Notes under the pieces: generated by a model
What the model was told of the DNA's origin: nothing
Database searches by the model: none
The model's input: only the letters and a program-made list of their open reading frames with translations
Assembly (NCBI GenBank): GCA_014706295.1
Contig: JACSVZ010000011.1
Coordinates: 3,970,663 to 4,034,662, forward strand
Direction of reading: 5' to 3'
Length of the DNA: 64,000 nucleotides
Source of the DNA: Lycocorax pyrrhopterus obiensis
Lineage: Eukaryota; Chordata; Aves; Passeriformes; Paradisaeidae
Position numbers and translations under genes: made by a program
In this document: positions 50,080 to 61,927 of the stretch, piece by piece
How positions within the stretch are numbered: the first letter of the stretch is position 1
Layout of the letters: each line of letters begins with the position of its first letter

Positions 50080-50170
50080 CTCCCATTCAGGAACAAAATT
50101 TTCAGCTGACTCATGACATGACTTGCCAAAGGCCATACAATGATTCAGCTGCAGAACCTGCCAGTCCAAC
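50080..50170 (-). mobile_element. MIR-like ancient SINE fragment
   Basis: TGACTTGCCAAAGGCCATAC, then a gap and CAGCTGCAGAACCTG follow the reverse complement of MIR (AACTTGCCCAAGGTCACAC, then GTGGCAGAGCC). Upstream, CCATTCAGGAACAAAATTTTC loosely fits CCATTTTACAGATGAGGAAAC. The match is diverged and the boundaries are approximate. Confidence 0.4.
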
Positions 50171-50373
50171 AGCAAAGCCAAACTTTATCCTCTGCTCCAA
50201 ATTGCAGTGGCTACAGAAATTCTCTTGAAGGAAAAAAGCCGGCCCACCTGCAGTTAACTGAAAACACTGATGTGCCCAGAGCAGACATTCACAGAGCCTC
50301 CTAATTAAAATCCAAGGGACTTATGAATCTCTCATTATTCGTTAAAGCTATTGCCTCCTACCTATCCCGTGAT

Positions 50374-50409
50374 TTCTGTTTCCTTGAATGATTCTGTTTC
50401 CTTGAATTC
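50374..50409 (+). repeat. Tandem duplication, 18 bp x 2
   Basis: TTCTGTTTCCTTGAATGA (50374-50391) is followed directly by TTCTGTTTCCTTGAATTC (50392-50409), identical in the first 16 bases. It is a local slippage product. Confidence 0.9.
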
Positions 50410-50466
50410 AAGGAAAACTGTATAAGAATATATATTATATTATGCAGCATTCAGCATAAATACTCA

Positions 50467-50690
50467 AGACATAGAACCACAGAATGATTTGGGTTGGAAG
50501 AGACTTTAAAGATCATTTCATCCCACCCCTGCCATGGGCAGGGACACCTCCCACTGTCCCAGGCTGCTCCAAGCCCCAATGTCCAACCTGGCCTTGGGCA
50601 CTGCCAGGGATCCAGGGGCAGCCACAGCTGCTCTGGGCACCCTGTGCCAGGGCCTGCCCACCCTCCCAGGGAAGGATTTCTGAATCAAAT
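50467..50690 (-). mobile_element. CR1 LINE 3' end, best-preserved copy
   Basis: This is the clearest repeat in the window. Octamer units CATAGAAC and CACAGAAT are followed by GATTTGGGTTGGAAGAGACT, TTAAAGATCAT, CTGCCATGGGCAGGGACACC and TCCCACTGTCCCAGGCTGCT. GTCCAACCTGGCCTTGGGCA, CTGCCAGGGATCCAGGGGCA and CCACCCTCCCAGGGAAGGAT complete it. The sequence is the reverse complement of a CR1 3' end and is nearly intact against the form common in songbirds, so it is probably the youngest insertion here. Its 5' side is truncated near 50690, and it has no coding capacity. The 152-, 86- and 79-codon frames over it are translations of the repeat. Confidence 0.97.
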
Positions 50691-53600
50691 CATTTCTGCA
50701 AATACTATAATGGGAAGGGTGAAAAGACACATAAATCTGATGGCACAAAACTGACACATTTTTGGATGGGGAGGAAGGAGTGTTGGTGGTCCCACCTTTC
50801 GGTGTCCATGAGGGTTTCTAACATCATCCTTGTCTCTGGTCCCTTGAGCAAAGGCATTCCAGATGAGTTCCAAGCATCACTACACGTTCCTTGGCTTCCT
50901 AGGAACATATCAGTGGCTGTACTGGGTCAGAAGTGCCTCTAACTCATGATTCCAGCTTTGATGGCCACATAAGCAAAGCACACAGTGATATTCCTCCAAT
51001 ACACTTTCCCAGCTGCAGGAAATTACAACTTGTATTAGGAGTGCTAACATAAAGGAGTTTGTTGAGATATTCTTTAAACCCTGTTACAATTCTATTTTGC
51101 AGCAATGAGTTCCAGAGTTTAATTAATCTGCTTTTGTGACAGAGGGGTTTTATTATTGTTGTATTTGTCTCATTGTTTTGGTTTTTTGACTCCTGTAATT
51201 GGATAACTCCATTTGATGATGGCTTCTTCTTTTACCATGATAAAGTAAATACTGATTTTTGGTTTCCTCCCAAACACTCACAGTTTCATCATTGCCTTCA
51301 CTGTACTCTGGTGTCAGCGTATTTTTCTGGGCTGAAATTATTAATTTCACCTCTCCTTGGACACAAGGCATGGAGCTCTTTGTCACCCATGTCTGTGCCT
51401 GTACTTCTATTTCAGCCTCCCTGAGATGGGGAAAAAAAGCACACTGAGGATGGAAGCAGACCTTTCCTCTTGAGCAACCAGAGGGGGATTTTTCTTAACT
51501 GAACACTTGCAGAGGTAGAATACAAGTCAACCTGGCCATTTCATTTCAATGCCTTCAAAGGGGTGGATTCCACCAACATTTTGAAAATGTGTTTCCTAAG
51601 CTTTGAGAAATCTGCTAAGAACCCTTGAACTGCATTACCTTGAGAAAAGCCAGCATCTCACAGGAGCAGGCTATAAAACGTTATCTACACCCAGTTGCAA
51701 TGACCCTTTTATTACACTGCCTTTAGACTTAGAAGAAAACAAAACAGAACCCTGGGGAGTTAATATTTTCAAAACCAGCCCCAGCTGAAGACAATCAGTG
51801 CAGCTTTTGATAAAACTGATCAAAGGAACATTCTTGACAGCTTGGAAACATGAAATGCTATTACTTGCCCTCTTTTAGTTTTGCTCTTTCTTCTCAGAAG
51901 ACCAGTATTTGTTTTGCACAGTGGCAAACATTATTCCTGTGGTGTTTAACTTTTGCACAGGAGCCCTCCTTTCATTACACCTGAGTAACAGCAGTGAGAG
52001 ATTAGCAAGAGGTTCTTTGTCTTCTGCTGTAGTAAAACCTTTTTGTAATTTATCTTTCTTTTCTTTCTCTCTCTTTTACCTCTTGGCCACAATTTACTCA
52101 TCAGTGTCTTCTGCTATTGTCTTTATATTGGATGAGAATCCCCTTAAAATATTCCCACAGAGCTGCTATTTCTCCTCTTTTCATTACTTAAAACTGAAAG
52201 TGGTTAAGATAATGTATTTAGCATGAGACTTACAAGGGAAAAAAAAAGAAATAGGGAAAAAAGGCACAGTGAATTGCTATGATCATCTCAAGGACAGTTT
52301 GTGTTCGGGCACCAAGGCCAGCAGAAGAGGGCAAATTCCTGATCCCTTTTAAATTGTGGCACTAATCAAGGGACATAGAGGTCCCTGCAGACAAGTGACC
52401 AGGAGCAGCTTAGAGCTGCTTCCCTTTAGGCTTAGTACAAAAGCTGCAGGGCGTGTGTCTCAACTCCCTGCCCTCTCACAGGAGGGGATGTGTCATTTGG
52501 CCATCTAACCCTCCAGAAGGGCCCACAGGATTTTAATCTCTCTTTCATAATCTCTAATTAGTCACCTCTCTCAGCACCTCTGCTGCCATTTGAAATCAGG
52601 ATGCTTTGCAGATACTGGCATGGAGATTAAACCAAGCATTCAGCTGGCAGCAGTCCACAGGCAGTGTAAAAAGCTTTTTGGGCACAGTTTCTGCTCTCTT
52701 ACACCAGTGAAAAACTACAGGAAGTCTGAAGATCTCAGTGTCAAACCTCCCTCTATATTCGAGAATGCTGAGGCTGTAAAGCACAATGCAGTCCTTCTAA
52801 TCCCTGTAAACCAAAAGTTGACATAACTGATACAGAAATGCTTAACTGAGGGACCAGCTAATAGAGGTAATTTCTAGTCCATCAGATCCTTATATTAGTT
52901 ATTGCCCCTGGTTTAGTTTAGAATTGCTTTTTAAGCTTCCCTATTTAAGTCAGTAGCTCTAAAATGCAAGTTTCTGCATTCTCAATTCATTGCTTCCTAT
53001 TGAGCATTTGGGGCATAACTGAGCAGCATTATCTCCTCATTTTAGTTTAGAATAGGGAGCAAAAATACCTTGCAGATTGTTTTTTGTTCGCAGTGAGGAC
53101 CTGAAAAAGCCACAAAGACATTTCTGCTCCCCATTTTCCCCATTCAGTAATGGAGCTGAAAGCCTTCCCTTTCCCACCCGGGACACTGTGCTTAGACCAG
53201 CTGGTGTTTGGTGTCTGGTTTCAAGAGGAAAAATATATTCCAAATACCAAACATAATCATTCATGAACATTAATTCCCTGGGCAACACATCTGTGAGAGC
53301 TCTCTAGGTAACACCCTGCCTCTGAACACATAGACGGAGGATCTGACTGGGCACAGTTCCTACACAAATGCTATTTATTTGGTTGGTTTTGGCAAGTAGC
53401 TGTCTCTGCTTACACCCCAAAGGGATGCAAGCCACAGTTCTGACTGACTGGGGGAAAACCATCAGTGTCAGTGGCATCCCTGAGAAAAATATCTTCCCTT
53501 TCCAAGGAAAAGGGCAGGTCTACCCAGCAGGCAGTGTGTACTCCCCAGAGCCAAGGACATGGAGAACTGTGCAAGCCTTCATTTTCATTTTTCTTAAAAA

Positions 53601-56600
53601 CTGATCCAAAAGAAAAAATCTTATGATGTTTTTAAATGATTGATTTTTTTTTTTCTACTGGAACTGGCATTTTTCATTAAAAATGCTTTTTGGCAGCACT
53701 GTATCTTTCAATTGGAAAGCTTTCCACATGAAAAATCTCCGAAGAGTATAAGGTAACAAATGCTGCACTGGTACCTTCCATGGTGATTTCATGACCAGCA
53801 ATACCAGGGGAGAGGACTTTCCTAACAAAATGTTCATTTTTATATGTTGCTCATGATTAAGCTGAGTGCCTGAGCACATCCCGTTTCCAGCATGTAAGGA
53901 TGTGTGGATTCACTCCTGCATATACTTCCCAAAGAAATACCATGCTTAGGAAGAAACACGGAATGAGCTCTTTTGGGGACATGTCAGGAAGAGCCAAGAA
54001 GGGCCTTTACAAGCCAGGGACAAGCTTCTAGTTGGATTTAGTCCCACTGAGTTCCCTTTTGCACATTTGCGACAACTGAAAAACATTACCCAAGTAAGGG
54101 GCTCCAGACCCAAAAAGGACCTGAATTCATACAAATTACAGTCGGTCCAGTTTCTGTGCCCGCATGCTGGAAAAAAATGCAGTATAGCAGGGGGCCCAAG
54201 AACTTCTCTGATTCCAAGTGTTTGAATTTTTCTTCTTAAAAAATGATCTTCTAGGCCATTCCCACAACTTCCTTGCCACCAAAACTGTAGAATCACTGGA
54301 GAGCTTCCCACTGGCATTTATGGGACCTGGATCAAACTCTGAGAGTTACTCCTTCCCAAAGGAGGTTGTCATTCCAAGGCAAATAATTTACAAAATGAAT
54401 GGATTTAGATGTAATTTTCTCCCTCTTAAAATAGAGTAATCCTTTTGACCTATGTGTTTTCATTTCCTACCAGAATCACCAAAATGGATTAGGCTCTATT
54501 TGCCTTCCACTGTACCTGGCATTTGAACAAATCCCATCTTAATTCCTTTCTTACTTTGATAGTGGCTTTGGCAATTAGATTCATCGGCCACCTCCACTCT
54601 GGCATTTAAAGTCCTTTTGTATGAAAAAAAAAGCCCCTCTTCCTCACCATTTTATAAACTTTACCATTGAATAAACTTAATGACATAATGCAGAGATGTA
54701 GATCCAAAGAGGAATATTTCGTTCTGGAGGAACTAAATGAAACACAGAGAGTGAGAAAGCAATTTAATTACATGCAAGCTGACATACTTCTGATGTCATG
54801 CTTAAAGACTTGTGGTGTCTTCATTTGTCATGCACATATTTACCCATGCTGTGGGCTGTGTGTTACTCTCGTTATTCAGTTTGCTCCAAACGCTGCCTGT
54901 ACATCACATTGTGTTCCCTGGTGACTAAGCTAAGGCAGTTAGCTTCAATTTACCTGCTGGAACTTTCAGGGAGGCTCAGGACACTTTCAATTTATCTCTA
55001 TGACCAAGGAACAGATAGTTCTTCCATTTTTTACCCCTTCCACCAAAATGCTGCTAACATTATCTCTGCCTTGCCAGCTGTCAGCCTCATTCCAAACTCC
55101 TCATGTGTAGCAGTCTCTCTTGCTGGTGTAAAACCCCAGCCTCCTCCCCAGCTTCCCAAGAGCTGCTGCCCTTTAGCATCAGCCCTCTTAATGCTTGCTC
55201 TTCTTGCCCTTCCTGCAACCGCCATGATTTAGAAGTCTGTTTCTCAGTGGAAGTGCCATTTTTGTGTAATCATTGGTTTAATCCCTTTAAGAGTCTTCAA
55301 TCTCCTCCCTGGATAGGTATTGAACATCTCTGTGAAAAAGCCAGATTTTCAGATCCACTTTCCCTCTCTAATCTATAGCTGTTAAAGACATTCACTGCTT
55401 TGCCTTTCAGCCTCCTGCTTTTCTCAGACCAGAAATTGATGGAGGTGGCCTCTTCTATTTTTTACTTCTCCTGAGCATTGACTTTTTCTGATAAGGCTGG
55501 CTCTCCTCACTAAACCAGGAGGTTGCATAGTCCTGTCACCCAGGTAAAGCCTAATCCTTCCCCTTTTGTGTAGCCCTGACTATTAGATTTTTAGGTGATT
55601 TAAGCCTGCATAGCTCCATTGAAGGTGAGTCCATGCACTGAAAAAGTGTCTGTGCTTCACTGCTGTCAAGAGGAGTTTGGATGGATAAGTCTTGGGGGAA
55701 AAACAACTATAGAGACTCATCTTTGAGACATTTTAGTAACCAGGCAAAGAATTCATTTGCTGAAATGCTTGTGACAGGAAAAGGTGTGTTGAGACTGGCT
55801 TTCAGAGGTCATTTTTTGTTTCAACTACATTTATTGGTTTTTTGGACTTACTTTCAACAGATGCCCCGAGTGCATGAGCTTTAGTTAGCACCAGTACTAA
55901 TAAAATGTGATATTAAGTTAAAATATTCATATTCCCCCATAGCAAAAGCTGGCCTGCACACCTGATCACAGTCTATACAATACCAGGTGATTTGTTAAAT
56001 CACGAGTCTAGAAGCAGAACTTGGACTCTGTGCTCAGTGTAATCAGGCTCACATTGTCCAATTGTACTGATATTTAACTCTGCCCTAAAATACCAGGACT
56101 ATGTATTTTAGTGGAGCATTTGCAAAATAGGATATTGTAAAACAACAGCAGAACCTCATAAGGCAACATTGTTTGACTTTGCCAAAATTATTTCTCTGCT
56201 GCCAGTGGCTGGTGCAGTCTTCTACCAGGGTGGTGGGCACCAGTGGCTCACTGGGGTATTAGACAAAAGCCAAAGTCAGAGCAAGGCTAATCTGTCTAAA
56301 AACAGCCACCTGATGGATCAGCCCAGCTATTCCCTAAAGGTTCTTCAAGCCTAGGAAGGTTTGGGGGGGTTTCCTTGCAACTCTCCCATCTCCAACTGCC
56401 TTTGAGTCGCTTTAGTTCAGATGACCCTCAAGTTTCATCTCTGTTTAGTGTTAGTGAATCTCAGGAGCCACCTAAACCCCAGAAAAACCCGCTTGCCCCT
56501 GTAACACCTTTGGTCACCGTTATAAACTCAAGGACTTTGCATAAGTTACTTCCAGTGTGGATCCTTCAGACTAAAATCAGGTTAGAAGGGTGTAATTAAT

Positions 56601-57299
56601 CAGTGCTTCATATACCCAGTTTCAGATACTCACAACAAGCTATTTATAGATAGCAAAGCACAAAAGATGAGGAAAAAAACACTGGCATATCTATAGGGTG
56701 CTCTTGGATATTTCGAGCAAAACAAGGGTAAAAGTGATTATGCCAATGACTTATAAGATTGCTAATTTTGGTTCAATTCCTCTCATAAATCATAAGGACT
56801 TTGCTGGATAATTTCTCCAAGGAGAATGAACTACTGGCATGACATAGTCCTTCCATGATATTTGCTAATACTCTGCTCTGTCAAACTGTGAAGTTAAGTG
56901 TTTTCATTGTGGAGCTAAAGAGGCTTAACATTAAAAACTTATGGAAATGGCTTTAATACTGAGATTTGCTTCTAGAATTCTTTTGAAATGCAATATCCCC
57001 AGGTACTTCATAAAAAAGCTAGACTCTGTTTTCAATAGCTTTTGCTGAGTTTTTATCTGTATTCATCCTCCAGAATGTGCCATTATAAATAATTAATCAA
57101 TCAGCATCTGCTCTGCTCACAAAACACTTATCTCTCAAAACTGACTGTTGGCCTGATTCTGCACCTCTGAGGAGGCTGAGAACTTTGCTTGTGGCTGCTA
57201 TCAGAAGAGGATAAAGCACTCAGCATCAATGCCCAGCACAGCCTCTGGGCCCATGTGTGCAGGCACACACATGACCCACGCCAGTGATGCCTTTTCCTG
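50691..57299. other. Single-copy noncoding DNA
   Basis: I recognise no gene. The 105-codon plus frame (51909-52226) is hydrophobic, from T-rich DNA. The 144-codon plus frame (54798-55232) overlaps other frames. The 123-codon minus frame (53946-54317) has no domain I know. There is a T run near 53647-53656. I recognise no repeat family, although part of 55050-55560 could be old repeat. Confidence 0.55.
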
Positions 57300-57735
57300 G
57301 TCTTAAAATCAAGAGTCAAACACGGTTTAGAAGGGAAAAAGGGATTTTACCTTGGTATTTATTTTAAGGATCCTTAGGTGCACCATGTCCAGGTGGAATG
57401 CACCTCCATGCACACCGCAATGCACACCCACGATAGATCTGGTATCTCATTACAGGTGTTACTAATTAGCACATCTATCAAAGATTCCCCAAGGAGAGGC
57501 TCGAGTGAGCCCCCTCCCCAAGGAACCTTCCCCTGGATGGTTCTATCTCAGTTTACAAAATGTGTTCTGGAGAGGATCTTGGGGTCTGGGGCACTCTGAT
57601 CCCTAACTACGACGCTTCTAAAATGTTGAGTCTCCCAGCTTAACAAACAAGTCCAAGAATGTGGCTAAAGCACTGAGGATACAGAAGATGTAAAAAGGTA
57701 TGAAAGGGGTATAAAAGACAAAAATCATCATGGCA
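57300..57735 (-). mobile_element. Probable solo LTR of an old endogenous retrovirus
   Basis: On the minus strand the block reads like the end of a songbird ERV LTR. A TTTATACCCCTTT segment leads into a long unique region, then CACCTAAGGATCCTTAAAAT, which overlaps an AATAAA polyadenylation signal, and AAATCCCTTTTTCCCTTCT. That arrangement is typical of an R/U5 boundary. No gag, pol or env frame lies beside it, so it would be a solo LTR or LTR fragment. I rely on signal order and on memory of similar avian LTRs. The ends and the class (ERVL-like?) are uncertain, and no target-site duplication was confirmed. Confidence 0.5.
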
Positions 57736-59639
57736 TCACCAGTGGAATCACTGCAGGCTGGGACTGCAATGAAAGTGCCAGTTTAAAAGGTGAGTTTCTG
57801 AGCTGTGTGTGCTACTTGTAAAAGCATAAATATAAATGTCAGGGAAATGGATGGAGGAGTATTTCAGATCAGTCTCAGTCTGAGACCACCTGTGGCATCC
57901 TCAAGTTGTCCTTCCCCTGGCTTGGGCACACTGGGGGCAAATCAATGTCAGCCCTGTGCCACTGCAGGCCCTGTGCTTCCCAGGGATGGCACCCCTGTTC
58001 TCAACCCTTCCCTGAGGGCCTCCATGCCTGGATGAACACTGATTACACATCTGACTCCTTTCCATTGATGGAGTTGCAGCAAAGCCCAATTATCAAATTA
58101 CCAGGAGCCAATAAACACTAATAAAATGTTCTGTACTAAATCTTGCTTCTTTCCTGTCCCTTTGATGCCTTTTCAGCCATTCATTTAGACATTCTGTCTT
58201 TACACTCCAAGTGAAGTTAAACATCCTCTAAAACACAGATGGTTTTTACAGTCTGTTGTGGGGAAAAAAAAAAAGAAAATGCAGCAGAAATGCTGACTGC
58301 ACTTGTTTGGCTGATGTAGTAGAAATTAGCACAGCCTCAGTTCAGCCCAGCTGTCCTGGACATGCACAGGCCAGAAGGGAGCCATGTAACATTGAGTAAC
58401 AGCGAAATGCGGTGCCTAAACCAATCTTGAAAGAGTTTTCTACAGAGATAACAAAACATGAAGAGTATGGGAGTGGGCAGCGCTTACCTTGTTGCCTTTT
58501 TCCCCACAGTTATACAGTTTTCTTTACTCAGATTTTTCCCCCTTTCAGGGGTCTGCCAAGCCCCATCTACCACATTGCCATCATGCTTAGGGAAACATTT
58601 TTGCCTGTTTTTGCAGAGTTCATATGATTTTCTTTCAAGAAAACACTAGCATTGCATTGACCTGATTATAACATTTACTTCATCCTGGTGAGTCAAAAAC
58701 CACAGGATTCTTCGATTCCTTGATTCCTAATTTTGTAGGATCCTTCAATGTAGAATATGGAAGTGGAAATCTAAGATTTTGAGTGGATTTTTTTTTTTTA
58801 GGCTGAAGATGGTGTGGCTGGTTTTACATAAATATGAAGAAACAAAGATTTCTTCTTTAATTTCTTATATAATACAGCCAAGTTTGGGAAATTAAAGCTA
58901 CAGGTAGAACAGAGTCTCCTTCTTTCTCACTTTCTCATCTGCCAAAGCCATCTTCTGGGTTACATTAGGAACTATCACTTAGCTTGATTCACCTTCTCCT
59001 TTATCACTGTTTAATCTTGCCCCTTCTCTATTCTTCATTATTGTCCAAAAATCCTACTTTGAAGTGAGCACAAGGAATCTTATGTTTCCAACAGTTCCAC
59101 TTTCAAAAAAACCCTGCTACTTTCATCACTTACTCAGCAACAACTAATGCCCAACTTTGGAATTTATACGGGCAGGAGCTTTGGAACCGAGACTACTGCA
59201 AAGACATTGCACATTTCTTATCGTTATGCCCCTCATTTTGCTAGTTAGTCACATATTTAATGGCAGCAGGGATCTCTTCAGAATTGCCTTTGCTTATTTT
59301 GCTTTGTGCAAGATACTGCATGATCATTATTCAGGGTTGTAAATAACTCCTAATTACATCTCAAGGGGTCCATTTTGCCTACCTAATTCTTGAAGAAACT
59401 ACTCTCTTCTGTTTGTACAAGCTTGGGCCATATATTTAAGCTGTGATGGTACAGGCATTTACCTGTGCAGGAGCATCTCATGCTCTGTTTTCACATGGCT
59501 CACCTGCACAAGAACACTGGGAATGAAGCTGTGGGTATGAGGGTTTCTGTCCTTTACCCAAAAAAAAAGGAGTTTAAAAATGATTTTGCCTTCAGCACAT
59601 AGTGCTCACAACGAAGAACATGTGGTTAATGAACAAAAG
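57736..59639. other. Noncoding DNA
   Basis: No gene is seen. A run of 11 A lies at 58264-58274. Bases 57880-58040 are GC-rich with overlapping frames but no recognised product. Confidence 0.55.
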
Positions 59640-59900
59640 CCTTTTACTTTTTCCCTTTAACTCAGGCTGTCACTATTTTCATGTTTATTTGCCAGATGCA
59701 TCCCAGCTGCTAATTAAGCTTGAACAAATTAAGGTGAATTGAATCTTGCCTGAGCATCTGCTGTTCTCCTATTAGTGTGGCAGGCAATGAAAAGAAGATG
59801 ATGCTACATCTTTAAAAAGGCCATTTATACTTAAAATTACTTCTTACTATACACTAATAGAGAATGTTTTCTCATAACAATGTACGTAACAATAAAATCG
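59640..59900. promoter_or_regulatory. Candidate conserved noncoding element
   Basis: TGCTAATTAAGCTTGAACAA and AATTAAGGTGAATTGAATC sit in non-repetitive sequence with CAGCTG just upstream (about 59705). The mix of TAATTA cores and an E-box is enhancer-like, with no frame to explain it. Confidence 0.27.
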
Positions 59901-61800
59901 TTGCAGGATATGGCAGTGAGTTGACCTATATCATAGTCCTAGCAGTTTCCTCGGTAGAGTCTCATAATATGCAACATTAAGAATAAAGTTTTAAATTAAG
60001 TTCAGAGATGAAGAAAGAGCCAGGTGTCAAACACTCTACAGATTGAGTAGCTTGATCAGGAGGGGTGAAGGCACAGCTTCAATTCCTCTCTGGTTTTGGC
60101 AAATCTCCCAATAAGTAAGAAAACCAAGATGGAGCCGGGAATTATTCTGTGGGGCTTCTGTCTTAGAGAAATAAAATGGCTTTTGTGGCAGTTGTGTCAA
60201 AACAGCCCCTGTGCAGCCCTTAAAATGGGAGGTAGAACAAGATGTTTGATGGGGTCTCTCTGTGCCAAACACACAGGAACTGCTTAAGGAGCTCCAGAGC
60301 CCTGGTTCCTGTAAAACTGCAGTTAATAGAGTTAAAAAAAAAAAAAAACAAACCACACACAACACAATATTAAAAATAGTTATGAAAAGGAAGCAAAAAG
60401 TAAGTCATTTTGATCCTGGAGACTCTTTAAGGTTATTTTAGATGCAAAGAAAATCTCTTCATAAAAGAAATATGAAAATGATTAAAACCCTGTGCCTTGA
60501 GAAGGTGCAGAGTTTCCTTTTACACAATTTGTAGCAAGTCTTTAAAGTGATAATATCTTGAATATTAGATGTGCATCCCTTAGGGCTTTCATTTCATTTT
60601 TATACTGAAAAAAGGCTAATACAAGTTCACAGTAATCAGAAATTGTGATAATTGCCACTATGAAAATTCTCTGTAAAAAGTTGGTGCTGTCTTACAGAAA
60701 AGTTAGTGAAAATTCATCAGAGTTAATAAATTTACTTATTGCACAAGAGACAGTTGGAAAGGGAAGTTTATAAATGTAAATGTGCAAAAGGCAGGAGCAC
60801 AGTTCCTCAGCTGTAAGCATGATCCATGTAAGTTTGTAAATGGTGGATTGTGGCAATTAAAACTAAGGATGCACAACGGTAAAACTGCTGAAATAATGTT
60901 TCTTGCTCCAAGCCTTCCCACAGGAATATACTGTGGAAGGAAAATCTAATGGGCTTTATATCCAATAATTAATGTTCTTTTGCTTAACACCAAACGAGAG
61001 CCATAGAAGCATTTCCTGTCAGAAGATGATTAAGTATTAATGCCTATCGAGCTAAAAAACAAAACAGAAGGTATTGATCCAAAATTGGACAAATGGGTTT
61101 GTTTTATTCAGCCTACCCGAATTTTGCCAGCTCATAATGGTAAACTCAGCACCATGAGAAGAGTAGTTAATGATAAGGCTCTGGAGATCTTAATGATGCT
61201 TGGTTTGCTGAGAGAATTACCTGAAACACATTTATGTACTTGGATAAATTAATCTTCATTGCTAAATTCTTTCTAAGCAAAATAAACCGGGGAAATGGCC
61301 TTAATATGCATGATGAGGGAATCTTAAATATAGGCTGTAGGACTTAAATATTTCTCCTGTACTTGAGTAAAATATGAATACTCCATTACCTTGGAATCCT
61401 CCATTTTTTTCCACCAGGTGAAACCCAGTGAAAAGCTGATTGTTTTTCTCTTCCAAGAGCAAATTCTGGATTGAAATAAACACGGGAAGGAATACCAAGT
61501 CAGAAATTCCCATTTTCTGTTGAGTGAAGTTTCATGAATTCTTTCTCATAATTTATTTGTAAAGTTTATTCAGAATGAATCTGACCATCATAAACTAAGC
61601 CATGCAGAATTCTCTAAGAAGACTTCAGGATCCTTTCTTGGGATTTTTTGTGTTGAACCACACCAAGGACAAAGACAAGAGCAGCAAGACATTGGTGTGA
61701 CAAACAGGAGAAAAAGAGCAGTACAGAATCCAGAGGTCTGGCTGCAAATGAGCAACACAGAATTAATGCATTCTGGATGTTAAATTTCAAATTTTAAGCT
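59901..61800. other. Single-copy noncoding DNA
   Basis: A run of 15 A lies at 60334-60348. I recognise no gene, RNA or repeat family. Confidence 0.6.
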
Positions 61801-61865
61801 ATTCATTAATTCATGAATAATTCATAATTCACGCTTCATAACTATGATGAATAATAATTACACAT
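61801..61865. repeat. AT-rich low-complexity patch of ATTCAT words
   Basis: The words ATTCAT, ATTCAT, ATTCAT and TTCATA recur every 8-10 bases, with GATGAATAATAATTA at the right. This may be a degenerate short tandem array or simply AT-rich DNA. Confidence 0.6.
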
Positions 61866-61885
61866 AAAATGGAAAGCGCAGGAAA

Positions 61886-61927
61886 AGAGATAACAATTGA
61901 TATTGAAGAGATAACAATTGATACTGA
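61886..61927 (+). repeat. Tandem duplication, 21 bp x 2
   Basis: The unit beginning AGAGATAACAATTGATATTG is present at 61886-61906 and 61907-61927, with one T-to-C difference. Each unit holds the palindrome CAATTG. It is a recent local duplication. Confidence 0.95.

Noticed and set aside
50484..50942. 152-codon plus-strand frame and overlapping frames
   Set aside because: The frames start inside and run through the CR1 3' end, which is noncoding UTR read in antisense.
60334..60348. A15 as the tail of a processed pseudogene
   Set aside because: The sequence upstream shows no recognisable gene, and no target-site duplication is visible.
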